From NCBI GenBank assembly GCA_013399855.1, contig VXAY01004102.1:868594-932593 (forward strand): 64,000 nt of DNA. The letters run 5' to 3'. Numbering within the stretch: position 1 is the stretch's first letter; each line of letters starts with the position of its first letter. A program made the translations under genes and the position numbers. This stretch comes from Oxyruncus cristatus (lineage: Eukaryota > Chordata > Aves > Passeriformes > Cotingidae). Below the pieces are notes generated by a model. It was not told where the DNA came from. It did no database searches and worked only from the letters and a program-made list of their open reading frames with translations. Of this stretch, positions 51,401 through 63,400 are shown piece after piece.

Positions 51401-54400
51401 TGGAACAACCTACCTCTTTCTGCTTCAGCTTTTTTTCTAGTTTCCACTGAAAACATAGTTCCTTCATTGCCTCCATCACTTAATATCACCCTTCTGGTCT
51501 AGTCTTTCTTCCCTGAATATTGTAATTGTATTTACCAGCTCAGGAAAGTGTTTAGAGAGACAATTTGTGTGAGAGATGCAATTCACATTCAAACTATATT
51601 GTTGTAGTTTGGTTTTAGCCTTAAAAATGACAAAAAAATATTATAAATTACAATTAAAACAAAAGTTGAAAGGAGTTTTGAGGATTTTGGACCTTACCAT
51701 AAATCTTTCCTGTCAACATTCCATTCCTGACTTTTCCAAGAAGTTTCAATGTTCGTTTCATCTGTGCGTCACCAACTCCACTGTCTAACCATTGCTGGCA
51801 AAGAAATATGTATTGGTCATCAGTCTTGCCTGATTCATGGATGACAATTTGGTCCAGGTACCAACCGGCTCCATAACCCACATTATGGTGCTCAACAAGG
51901 ACTTTGCTTAAATGTCCAAGGTCTACTGCTCTCATTTCAGAGATAGAAACCTGAGAAGGTAGAGGCAAAAAGAATAGCAAGTGGATTAAACCATATATTT
52001 TATCTTCCATCTTTGAGAAGATCGTGTTTGGAAAGGCAGAGTCCTTTCAATGCTGAGGTATCTTTTCCTTTCTGAAAGTGAGGAAAGACATTATAGGCCA
52101 ACATTCATATTTGGAGACCCTGTTCAGAAACTATGTGGAACTTTAAATATGTACATTTTTAATTCTTCATGATCACTGCAGCCCAGATTTTATTATGAAA
52201 AACATCCAACATTTTTGGGTAGAAAAAATTTACAGAAATCTCGTGAAAATTGAGGTTCAACCACTTCCTCATAACTGAAACAAAGGAAGTGCTTCAAGTA
52301 TCAGAAGAGACCTGGTAAATTAAATCTTGGTTTAGATAAGGCATTTTATTTTTAAATATTTCAAAGTATTTTGCATTCTAAGACATCCTATTTTTCAAAT
52401 GGGAAATGTCGTATTATTCAACTCTGAACAGAAATACTGACACTGTTGATGACTGTGCAAACAAAGGAAGATACTGACATTAGGAACTATAACTAAGGCT
52501 GTGCACGCATACAGGCAAGAACTGATGTGCTCTTTGGATGTAAATAGACATCTGTTTAAATATTGCTACGGCTACCAGTAAACAAAAGCTAAATGGCAAC
52601 TGCACTAGTGCATGTTGGGATGAATAAATTATGTGAGTGAGAGAATGAATGTGTTCTGTGTGAGAGATAATATGAGTGGGTGGGTAGATACATGGGCATG
52701 TGTGTGGGTGACATTAAAAAAACCCAGATGGATAGTAGAAACAGACGCTATAATTTTTATTTGTTGCCAACCAGTTTGCCACCAGGCAGGAAAAAGCATG
52801 AGGACCAGAAAGCAACAGAGATGATTTTTAGAAAGAATTATGTCATCTGGTCCATTCTACTGTCTGTGTCAGACTATTCTCTACAATGTGATCAGAAAAA
52901 GAAAACATCAGAGTTATTATTCCTATCACAGCCTTAGGACTTCCAGCATTCTTACCTTGTTATATCTACAATCTCCTCAAACAGTTACCATGGCAAGTTA
53001 TACTCCTGCATGTAATGTATATGTAGACCAAAATAAGATCTAGCTGTGAGGAACATCTTGCAAATAACTTTTTGGGTGCACTCATTGCTTTTTAATTTTA
53101 TTCTTTGTAGTTCCAAGCCAAATATAATTTTCTTGTCAGTCTACACGACCCTTGACTTAGAGGAAATAGCCTGTGTTGCTAATATTCATGTTCCTTCACA
53201 GCTAACTCTATCTGAGAAAGGGACCTATCATTAGTTTCATTCTTTGTGATAATAATTAACATTCATTAGACAACAGTGGTCATAATTGCCCATTGTTATC
53301 AATGAATTCTCATAATAATACATTAAATTGCCTACTCCCTCAGCATTAGCAAGAGCGTACTTTTGGTTGATGTCATTGCATTTCTTTTTTTCTCTTCAGT
53401 ATAAAGACATTTGGAATTACATTAAACACACTACTGGAAGTATAATTAATGAAAGTCAAAAGGATTTAGTTTAAACTGTTTTGCAAACCCACTTTACACT
53501 TTTTTCTTACAGTTTGTTGCAATTTTGTGCCTTCTTAGCTTTTCCTTATATTCCTGTCCTTTATTAGTTAAGAAAGATCCTTTTTTTTTGATTTCTCAAG
53601 TTTCCTTAACTGTGTTTTCTTTGCCTGTCCATTCCATATTTTCCAGGCATATTGCTGACGTAATCTTGTCTCTCAAGACAACTTGCCCTTTACATTGCTT
53701 CCTTTCACCTTCTATTCTTAGATACTCTTACTAAAACCTCATTCCAACTTCTTTTATTGATGTACTTCTCTGTATAAAGAATGTAAGTCTAGTAGTAGTA
53801 TTTTAGATTGCAAATCCATCTAGTCCAATATAGTGTTGCCAACAGCTACCAGTAACAGATTTCTTGGGAAGAGTTGAAAAACAGGGCAAATATATAGAGA
53901 TGCTTCCTGAATATAAAGTCTCTCAGGCTTTAGCAATTTGTGATTTAGAGATTGCCTGAGCCAGAGATAGCGTCTTTGCACTTAACAGCCCTCAGTGGAA
54001 AGTTGTCTTTCATGACAATGTGCAATGGCTTTTTGCACCAATAGGCATTTTACCATCTGCAACATCTTGTGCCAGAAAGTAAAATGTATTAATTACACAC
54101 TGTGTAAAAAGCCACCTCCTTTTGTTTTGAATCTGACACCTGCAGGTGTCATTGAATGCTCTTGAGTCCTTGTATTTCATGAGAAAATAGAAATGCTCAT
54201 TTTCTCTGTGCCATTTTATATTTCTTATCTCCCTCACCCTTCCTCTCATCATCTCTTTTCCAGGCCAAACAGTACTTGTTTGCTTCATTGTTCCTTGTAT
54301 GGAAGATATTTCATATCACTTGACATTCTTCTTGCACTTTTTAAGACAAGTGAATCAGAACAAAACACAGCATCTATTATGCATCTACACCAGAGAACTT

Positions 54401-57400
54401 ACTTGAAGGCATGACTGTATTTTCTGCCTTGAAGTGGCTGGGTTTTTCCTTTTCGTAAAAACTTCTAAAAATTTTATCTGTTCTGTTTTCCTTTTGTTTC
54501 ACTTCTACTGGGCACTGGGCTGACATAGTCACAAAGCTATCCTAATGGTAAGGTCACTTTCCTACTTCATAGCCCATCATTCTGCATGCAAATTTAAGGG
54601 GTTTTCCCCCTCACAGCCACTGCTTTTCATTTAGCTACAATGATTTAATCTGCCATGTTATTACTCGTTCACTCTGCATGAGGTTCTTCTTCAATCTCTG
54701 CCACCAACTTTCCTATTTATTAGCTTAATTTCATCAGAATATTTTGCCATATCACTGCTCAACTCTTTCCCAAGAACCCATCGCGAACGAGGAACATGAA
54801 TACAAAAAATACCTAAGCTGAAGAACGCTTGCATTGTCCACAGCACAAAAACTGCTCCCCTAAAACAAAGGATCTGTTTGGGAAGACACAGCACTCTGCT
54901 GCTCAACTCAACGTGGCTCCAATTTCTTTAACACAAACAGCTGTGTCACTGACTGTATTAACGACCAGCTTGAAAGTGCCATATAAATTATTTCTTTTTA
55001 GACCTCTTTTCCAGATTATGTCACCAACTATGTGTCTTTATGTCCTTTATTAACTCTTCTAATTGCCTCTAAACATTTTCCCTCAAAAAACGCTAAGGAT
55101 TAACCTGTAATTTTAATTATTTAATCCAGAAAATCAATATCACAAACCTTTTCCTTTTTTTTTTTACAGTGCAGTTTGGACTAGGACAGCAGGGTTATGC
55201 AAAAATAACATCTTTAAAAAAATAAAAAAGGGTTTCAAGATACTACAAGAAAAGGGAAAGAAAAACATGCCTAAACACTTTGGGTGGGAAGGCCATGGGC
55301 AAATATTAAATATCTCCCAATGCAGAGCAATTTCACTAGACACCAGGACACTAAATACTGCTATGAATCTAGCAATAGGTTATTGTTACGAAAAGAAGAG
55401 ATTAAGCATATTTCTAAAAGATATATTTAATTCCCTCAGTAGTAAATGAAAGTGGAATTAAACTTCATTGAAATATATATACGCTTACCTCATTTCATTC
55501 TTACCTAAACTATTGATGATCTTCATTTTACAGTGAGAAATAAGGGGTACAAGGAAAGTAAATTCATACATTCAGATCACGAGGTAAACCAGTGACTGAG
55601 CTTAGAAATGAATATAGGTGTTCTGCCTAGGAGTGCTTTATACTTTATATCACGGAGTCCACTTAGAACAAATGTTTTCTGAATATGGTACCTAGAGCTC
55701 AGCTAATAGAAATTAGACAAAGAAGAAAAAAGAAAAGCAGAGGAGGTGACAGCAAATTTTTAAGAAGATTGCAAATGTATTACTGAAGACTCAGAAAAAC
55801 ATATAGGACTGTCTAAGTAGGATGATTAAAGGAACATTCTTCTACAGAAGGAACAATGCAGCAACAAGACAGTTGGGCAGAGGAGAGAGGTCAATAAAAG
55901 CAGGAGAGAAGCAAAGAGAAAAAAAGCTTATAAAAATTCATGGACAAAAAATATATCAATTACTCTGGAACATGTCTGGTTTCCAAGTTTCTAAGCTCAA
56001 GAATATATTTTGACATTATAAAGGAAGTGAAGGAAGAGTTGTTAAGGGCAAGTCTGGGAAAGCAGTGGAACATGTTGCCTAGGAAAGTTATGGTATCTCA
56101 GCCATGAGAGAGCAGCCGAAGTGGTATGAAACACAAAGGATCCTACTTTGTTGTATGAGATGAACTGATCATTTAAAAGGTCTCTTTAAATCCTATCTAG
56201 TCATACCTGCTCTGAGTCCAGGACATGTGTGAACATGTTGTATAGATGTAATCATTGCTATGATAATTAGCAAAGGTTGACCAGAAAATCTCTCCTTGGA
56301 TATATCTTGAACAGACACAGTATGTTTACAAGCAGCTTTATCTGTTTGCAGTTCTATGTATAAATGGATTAATTAACATATAGTAGCTAACACATTTAAA
56401 ATCTTTCTTTCAACTCTGTCTGAACAGATCTTTTGAAAAAAAAGCATTTTAAAGGAGCAGTCACAGGAAGTAGCCCTGATACTTCTATACCAGCTTCACA
56501 AAGAGCTGAAAATTAAGCCACAGAATTTTATATATCATTGGATTCACTTCCAGATTCTAAGAACAGTTACTGATGGTTTGTGGGTTTTAAACTTCTTGGT
56601 AACTAAACTATTCTTAAACTGTAATGCCAATTCAGGTTACTTAGTAAGCAACACATTCTTTCCACAGGTTACCAGAGTGTAACATCAATGCTTGTGTTTC
56701 ATAATTAAACAGAAATATGGTATTAGAAAAGAGTAAAATAAAAATCATATAAGGAAAATAACTTAGTACTAACCTGTCCTCTCTCAAAATTTGCGTGCCT
56801 TAGTCGCCTTTTACAGGAATCTCCCTGCTCTCCAAATACTGTAATAAATACCTTTGCATCAGTCTCTGATGCAGGCAATGTTCCCGTATGAACACTGATC
56901 GAGTAAAGGACTTCTGCCATGAAAAATCAGTAACACAAGACATTACCAAATCAGACCATTAACAACATTATTATCAAACATTACAAACCAATTTATTTTA
57001 GGTACAAGATCAATTTCAAGACCAAGGAATTAAGTTATAGGACTTGACATAAATTTTCTGAGTTTCATATAGATTGCTAGCTACCTCACAGCACACAGCA
57101 CAGCATCAGAGATGAAATGTCCTTTATGAATCAGCGCAACAATCCATGCCTACATGACAGAAGAAGATGTCCTAGTTCTGGACTCTCATCCAGTGGTCAC
57201 TGAAATCACCTAAAAGAATCACACTGATTCTATCAGGCATTGTAAAAAGCCTGGAGTTTTTGTGGGAATTTAAGGTATTAAATTGAGTTAGGATTTATCA
57301 ACTCCAACATTTTACCAGGGAAAAACATGGATATAAAAGATGAAATCCACTTTCTGTTCCGGATCAGCTGGATTATGTTTTGATCTCACATTTTGAGAAT

Positions 57401-60400
57401 TATAGCCAGTATCAGTTTAATATGTCCAGGAGAAATGGCTCAGCTGTTTATACAAATATGCACTGTTATTATTCTTCACCACAAAGGATAGCTTGCCATG
57501 ACTTTTGGTTGATGAGTTATATAGTGCATATTCCTTGAGGCAGAATGACAGAGGACTTTTTATGCATTCTGTGAAGAATTAAATGTTATAACAGACTCTT
57601 TAGATATATTTCCATTTGCAGTCTAGCCTTTGGTTAGATATTAGATGCAAAAAGTTTTAAATATTTTAACTAAGTCTTCTGTTCATAGAGTATAATAAAT
57701 GAGAATTATTTTCTAAATATTTTATAAAATGTAATCAGAACAAAGGAACATGTTATCATATTTTAAACACGATGACGAAATGAAACAGGGCTTCTGGGGC
57801 AGGAATGGACCTTGAAGAAAACCTCAAAAAAGATTGTATTTTCTCTTTGTGATTCATGCCATTATGGCTTGGCACCTGCCTTTTTTTAATCTGTGATTCA
57901 GTCCCTCACCAAGTGTAAGTCAGTCATTTTCTCAAAATTGCAACAGAAATATAGTAATTCAGCTTTGTGCACTTTTCAGACTTTCAAATTGGTACTTAGT
58001 CTTGTGAAAACAATACATCAGTTGTTTTAAAACAAGAAAATGCTTTAACTACACATGTATATAGACCCTCACATGGTTTATGCAGGTTTATTGAATGAAT
58101 CTTCAAAAATAATTTTGAGGGTTTTTTTAATGTATATGAAATGTTTTGCAATCCTGTCCATTGTGTTCATCCCATTAGGCAGTTTACAATTTTGTGTGTG
58201 TGCATGCATTTGCTCATGTACTTATTTTTTATTTCAGCAGCATACCCCTGAGTGGTGGCTTGTCTGGCCCGACTGCTGCTAGCTCTGTCACAGTCTCAGA
58301 TCCATCTTCTCCAAACAGACATGGGGCTTCAGTATGGAAGCCCAGCTCTTGTTTAGTGTCCAGGTCTTTTAGCTGAAGCTGCAGACAGAATCAGAATAAG
58401 AAATTCATTTATCTGAATTGCTTATTTTTTTTATTTCTACCTAGAAACTTACATTTCTTCCTATTTCTAACTCTTGCACACATTTTATAAAAGCTACCAG
58501 ATTCTGTATCAGAGTTACAGCAGTTGCTGCAAGCTGCTAATTCTGCAGCCTGATGTTTATAGGTGTATTTTTCCTCGCATATTGACACGAGTGTAGGACC
58601 CATTCATAGAGAACCAATGAAGAATACAGATTGAACTGACCTATATGTGTTTGCAATTTCAGAATGTCAAATGAATGAATACAGTTACATCAATCTTAAT
58701 CGCATATGCTTGTTTTGCAAAAACATTTGCTTTGCTACTTTTTATTTATTTAAATGTGACTTGCCATATCTCAGCTAGGATTTTCAAAGTTGGCAGAAAT
58801 TAGGTGTCCAGTGGCCCTCAGGCCTCCCTGGGGAAACGAGTTGTTTGAAGAATGAATTTCAGTAGAAGGTTCAAGTCTTAGGTCCAGCTTCATCGTCTAT
58901 AAATACTCATGGGACACTGAACAAATTAGGTACCAATTTTGTGTACTTTGAACCTCCAAACCAACTGAGGATGCACAGTCTTAGGAGCCCCCATATCCTA
59001 GCTACTGAGATGGTCAATATGGAATTTAGATTCCCAGGAGGGCAACTCAGATCATAAACTCTATCCTACGCCGGGTTATAAAATACAGAATGAAAATCTA
59101 CCAAGTATATGAAGAAACATTTCTGGTAACTATTACACACAGAATTAAACTTTAATACATAGCTAACGACTGCAAGTTTGCAGGAGTGGTTTCTTCAGCC
59201 TTTGAAATCTCTTCGTATAGAAATAGTATATCCAAGGCATTTAAAACAAAACAAAATGAGACAAAAACTTAATTTCATCAAGAGAGTAAGTGATTGACAG
59301 TGATTGAAATTCTTAGGCAGGGATTCCCAAAATTAGTGAGATGACTTTTCACCAGTACTGACACCAGAGACAAAAGCAAAACTTTGAGCTCATTGTACAG
59401 AATACACATACCAGAGTTTGGAAATCCTGAGTACAGATTTCCTCACATGGATTTCAATTGCAAGCTTTGAAATGTATAAATATTTATATAATTGAACGAT
59501 ATAATTTACATTATTGGGAATTTGACAGGGCCACTCTTAAAAATTTTGTCAGACTGTCTTGCCCTTGAGTTCCTAGAAATGTAATGACTGAACATTTTTC
59601 ATTATTGTTTATGCATTGTGTCCAGTGCTTCACAAGATCAGTCACAGGGCTTCCAGATGAAAATAAACAATTCTCCACAACCATTTCCAGAATTAAACCA
59701 TTAATTAATCAAATAAGAGCTGGTTTTATTTAGATAGCATCAAATTCCAGTAAAAATGCAGCCCATTGTTTATTCACATTTTGCACTTGCAAAAACTGAA
59801 TTGTCTTACACTAAATGTATAAATTTTTCTGATACAAAAATATTCTAATTTCTATCAATATATACCCTAATTAAATATCAATACATATCACAAACTCCTA
59901 TGCATATTAAAATTGTACTAAGGGTTACCTGCATATACAGTCAGACAACCTGCTGAAACTGGACTCATAAAAATGAGGTGTGTAAATTTATTCAGACTTT
60001 GGCCTTAAAATGAAATGTACCTGACAAATTCTTGTTAGTTGTAAAACTACTTTTAAGTGTGAACTTGATCTCCAAATCATATAGTGTTTCTATATTCTAT
60101 ACAAAAGTGAAAAATGTTTTTTCATTTCACTTTGGAAAGGGCCAGAAAATATTTTTGTGCAAGAAAAAGCTACTTATTCTATAGTACATAAATCTTCAAA
60201 ATTCACAGAAAATACATACATTTTAGCTAAGGTTATATAATTTTCTACAGAAGTGTTCAGAAATCTCTAGGAGATAACAGGGAAAACTCTTACAGTTTTT
60301 ACAGTACCTCTGTAAAAACCAAAATAAGGAAAACAGAGACTGGCAAAAGGAACATAGGGATTTTGTCTCCTTTTTAGCCTTTGCAGTTTCATCTGTAAGC

Positions 60401-63400
60401 CATGTTTCTGAGAAATTTCTGAAATTTTGGATATTACCTTTTTTCTCTTAGGAAGAAATCAAGAATGGGTCTGCACATCAGTGAACAGCTATAGCTATAT
60501 GCACTTCAACAGGTGCAAACAAGGTAGATCTGCCCACAAAGAGATCTGGAAGTTGTAGGCGGTCATCTGTTTATACCAGGTAACAGAGACAAAAAAATGA
60601 CTGGCTTTCCTAGTGTGATGCAAAGCAAAGCTAACCATCTGTCTTTCAACAAAAGTTATTTGCTGGTATGTTGAGGAATATTGCAAGCGTATATGTAGTG
60701 TATTTGGAATACCTTGTGAAGCTTAATTCCTCTTCTCAGGGATGGACCAGATAACATAAAGGAAAGTTTTGTTATTTCTCCAATATCACCAACATTCAAC
60801 TGTTAGGGGAGAAAAAAGAAAAAAACCTAAACATTGTATGTAATAGTTTGCATGACTCTTTAAACCCACATAAAAAGATAAATACAATAGGTAAAACCAC
60901 TAGTCAATTATATTAATGTTGAAGTGAGGAAGTCCTATTAAGATAACAAGTTAATTTGGACTCATGTTTGTATCATAATTTATGTTTATTTCTAACTGAG
61001 AGAAATGGTTGCAGAGCCTAGGCCAACACATCAAAAGTAAGAAAATGCATGACCGATTCTGTATTTTCAAGCCAAATTCATATTACTCTCCTTTTCTCCT
61101 GGTTTTCTTATTTACATCCTCTCCATCGCGTCTTTATTCTCAAACTCAAACTCATGACAATTCTTATCCTTGGCTATTAGTTCTGTTCTCGGCTATTCTA
61201 GTGCTCAAAAGAAAGGATGACCAGTATCTAAGTCCTATCATATGCTAATGCTTGTATCTTTTCCTCTAGCATCAGTTAAGCAAGTGATGTTTATATTTCC
61301 ATTTTGCAAAAGATGGGTAATGAGGTTTATTTCCTCATGTTTAAGAATAAAAACCTTTTGAAAGGGGTGACCCAGGTGTGTGGGTGTGCAGGAGCTGCCA
61401 TTAACTTCGTATACAAACTACAGATTTGACATCTGCCCAGGCACAAGCTCATTTTAAAGAGATACAGCTTCTAAGTAGTGAAAACAAATTAAGTGGGGTT
61501 TGAGAAGCAGAATGTAAAGGAAATATGGAACAGCTCCATCACTGGTTACCTTACTTTTAAGGCCTACTAGTTTTAATTCAAAGTTAAAGAGGCTTTTCAA
61601 ATCAGATTTGGCGTTTGCTAAAGAGAGAATTACTAAGAAATATGTGTTAGCCCACAAGTGAGAAATTCTCCAAGCACTATTTATACAAGACACGGAGGTA
61701 TAAACATTAACACTGACAAAAAAAAAAAAAATCATTCCACACAACTTCACACATATTGGCCACAATTCTTATTTTAGTGAAACTGTTTGGTAAGGCTTTT
61801 GTGAAATAAAAAAGAAACCAACCAAAAAAGGATTATCACTCAGATTTTGAACTTTCTGTGCAGGGGATTTCCCTTTTCGTCCAAATGCAACAACTTGAAT
61901 GTCAGGAACATCTTCTGGTACTTGTGTACAGTGCACCCATGTTTGCCATCGTCCTCTGCTTTTCACATCAAAATTTTTCACAGGAAGAGATGTCACAGAT
62001 GTTTCTGCAATGAAAAAAAAAAGTATATTTAGAATCTGTGTCTAAGTTGTAAGGCAGCATAACCCAGGGGATACAAGATTATATTGCCTGCTAGTGCTGG
62101 ATTTAGCACAAGCAAGTAAGGCAACGAAGACACAAAACTCTCATTATTCATATTAGTCCTGTGGAGAGGTAGAAAACCAGGCCAGTTGCTACATAAATCC
62201 ATGTCACACTCACACAGGAGCCATGCCTATTTTCTTTGTATCATTCCAAGGACAGGAAATGTACTGCCAGAGGAGATTCCTTCAATACAGCATTTCCATA
62301 TTCTCCATCCCAGGCATAATTTCTTTCTCCTTGTTTACAGAAGGCACGATTCACCTTGGTCCAGGCCCATGTCCCTCACCACTGGAGTTCCAATGCTCAG
62401 TTCTGCCTATGGTGTGAATTAGCCCTGTACCAGTTGTGTTCTGCTCTGCCACGCAGGAGTGATTAATTCAAATAAAGGACACTTCTGTTACCTTTGAGGG
62501 GAATTGCCACTTCTACAAAATCTTTCTTGGAGCGTTTATTTATCCAGTCATTGTGAACAAAAACATGTGAAGCAAAAGGGTAGAAGTCTTCTTTTATAAC
62601 AATTTTTTCCAAGAACCACTCATCTGATGGAAAATAAATGGGACATTATTCATTTATACCTTTTAAGCAATAAAATATTCTGTGTACCCAGTCATAAGTT
62701 TCTATCTTTGGCAAATCAGTAAAGTGTGGTTTTTTGATGAACTTCTTAAGGAAATAAGACTTCTGAAAATGTATGTTGGCAGTGTGTATATGTATTTCTG
62801 TCTGTTCCATTACACTCCAAAATATTTGACAAAGTGAAGAAGTCTTTACATTTTTACAGATCTTGTGAAATTAAATGTAGGGATAGATTTGTTGTTATGA
62901 TCTATTACCATCTCAAAGTATGGAAAGTCTTCTGTCTGAGATTTTTAGATACAAGAAGGGAAATTATACTATCAATATCAATATTGATCTCAATATCAAT
63001 ATTGATATCAATATCAATATTTTCCGAAAGGAAAAAGGATCAGGATTTCTATGACATTAGCCATCAAAAAATTCACTCAACACAGTGGTGAGACACTAAT
63101 AAGACACAAACTTTGGCTTAAAATTTTATCTTGATTGAGAGTAATGTGTTGATTCTTTGGAAACAAAGCATTTGAAGAGTGAGATCTCTGAGTAAACTTG
63201 GTTACACTCCAAGTCTTGGTGAAGTGAATGAGGGTTTTAATGTTACCATCTAGGAAATATATGGGAAATAGTCTCCCAATAAGTTTGTCTGAGTCTGAGT
63301 TTTCCACCCAGAGTCAGTTTATAATCTTGTTTTTTTTTTTTTTAAATATGAAAGAACAAGAGACTCAGCTTATCATGCACTGGAAGAATCTTATCTCCAT

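Larger units (their letters stand above)
45901..51697 (-). other. Intron with ERVL-like element and CA repeat
   Basis: 5.8 kb. It contains the LTR element at 47594-48612 and (CA)n at 49233-49258. The rest (45.9-47.6 and 49.3-51.7 kb) is AT-rich with nothing recognised. Confidence 0.7.

Noticed and set aside
58055..58376. Plus-strand frames over a PLAT exon
   Set aside because: The minus strand here has acceptor, donor, phase and PLAT motifs; the plus frames are shadows.
58409..58603. Cys-rich minus-strand frame as an extra exon
   Set aside because: The flanking exons already join in phase 0 and complete PLAT 2; no acceptor fits and no PLAT motif is present.
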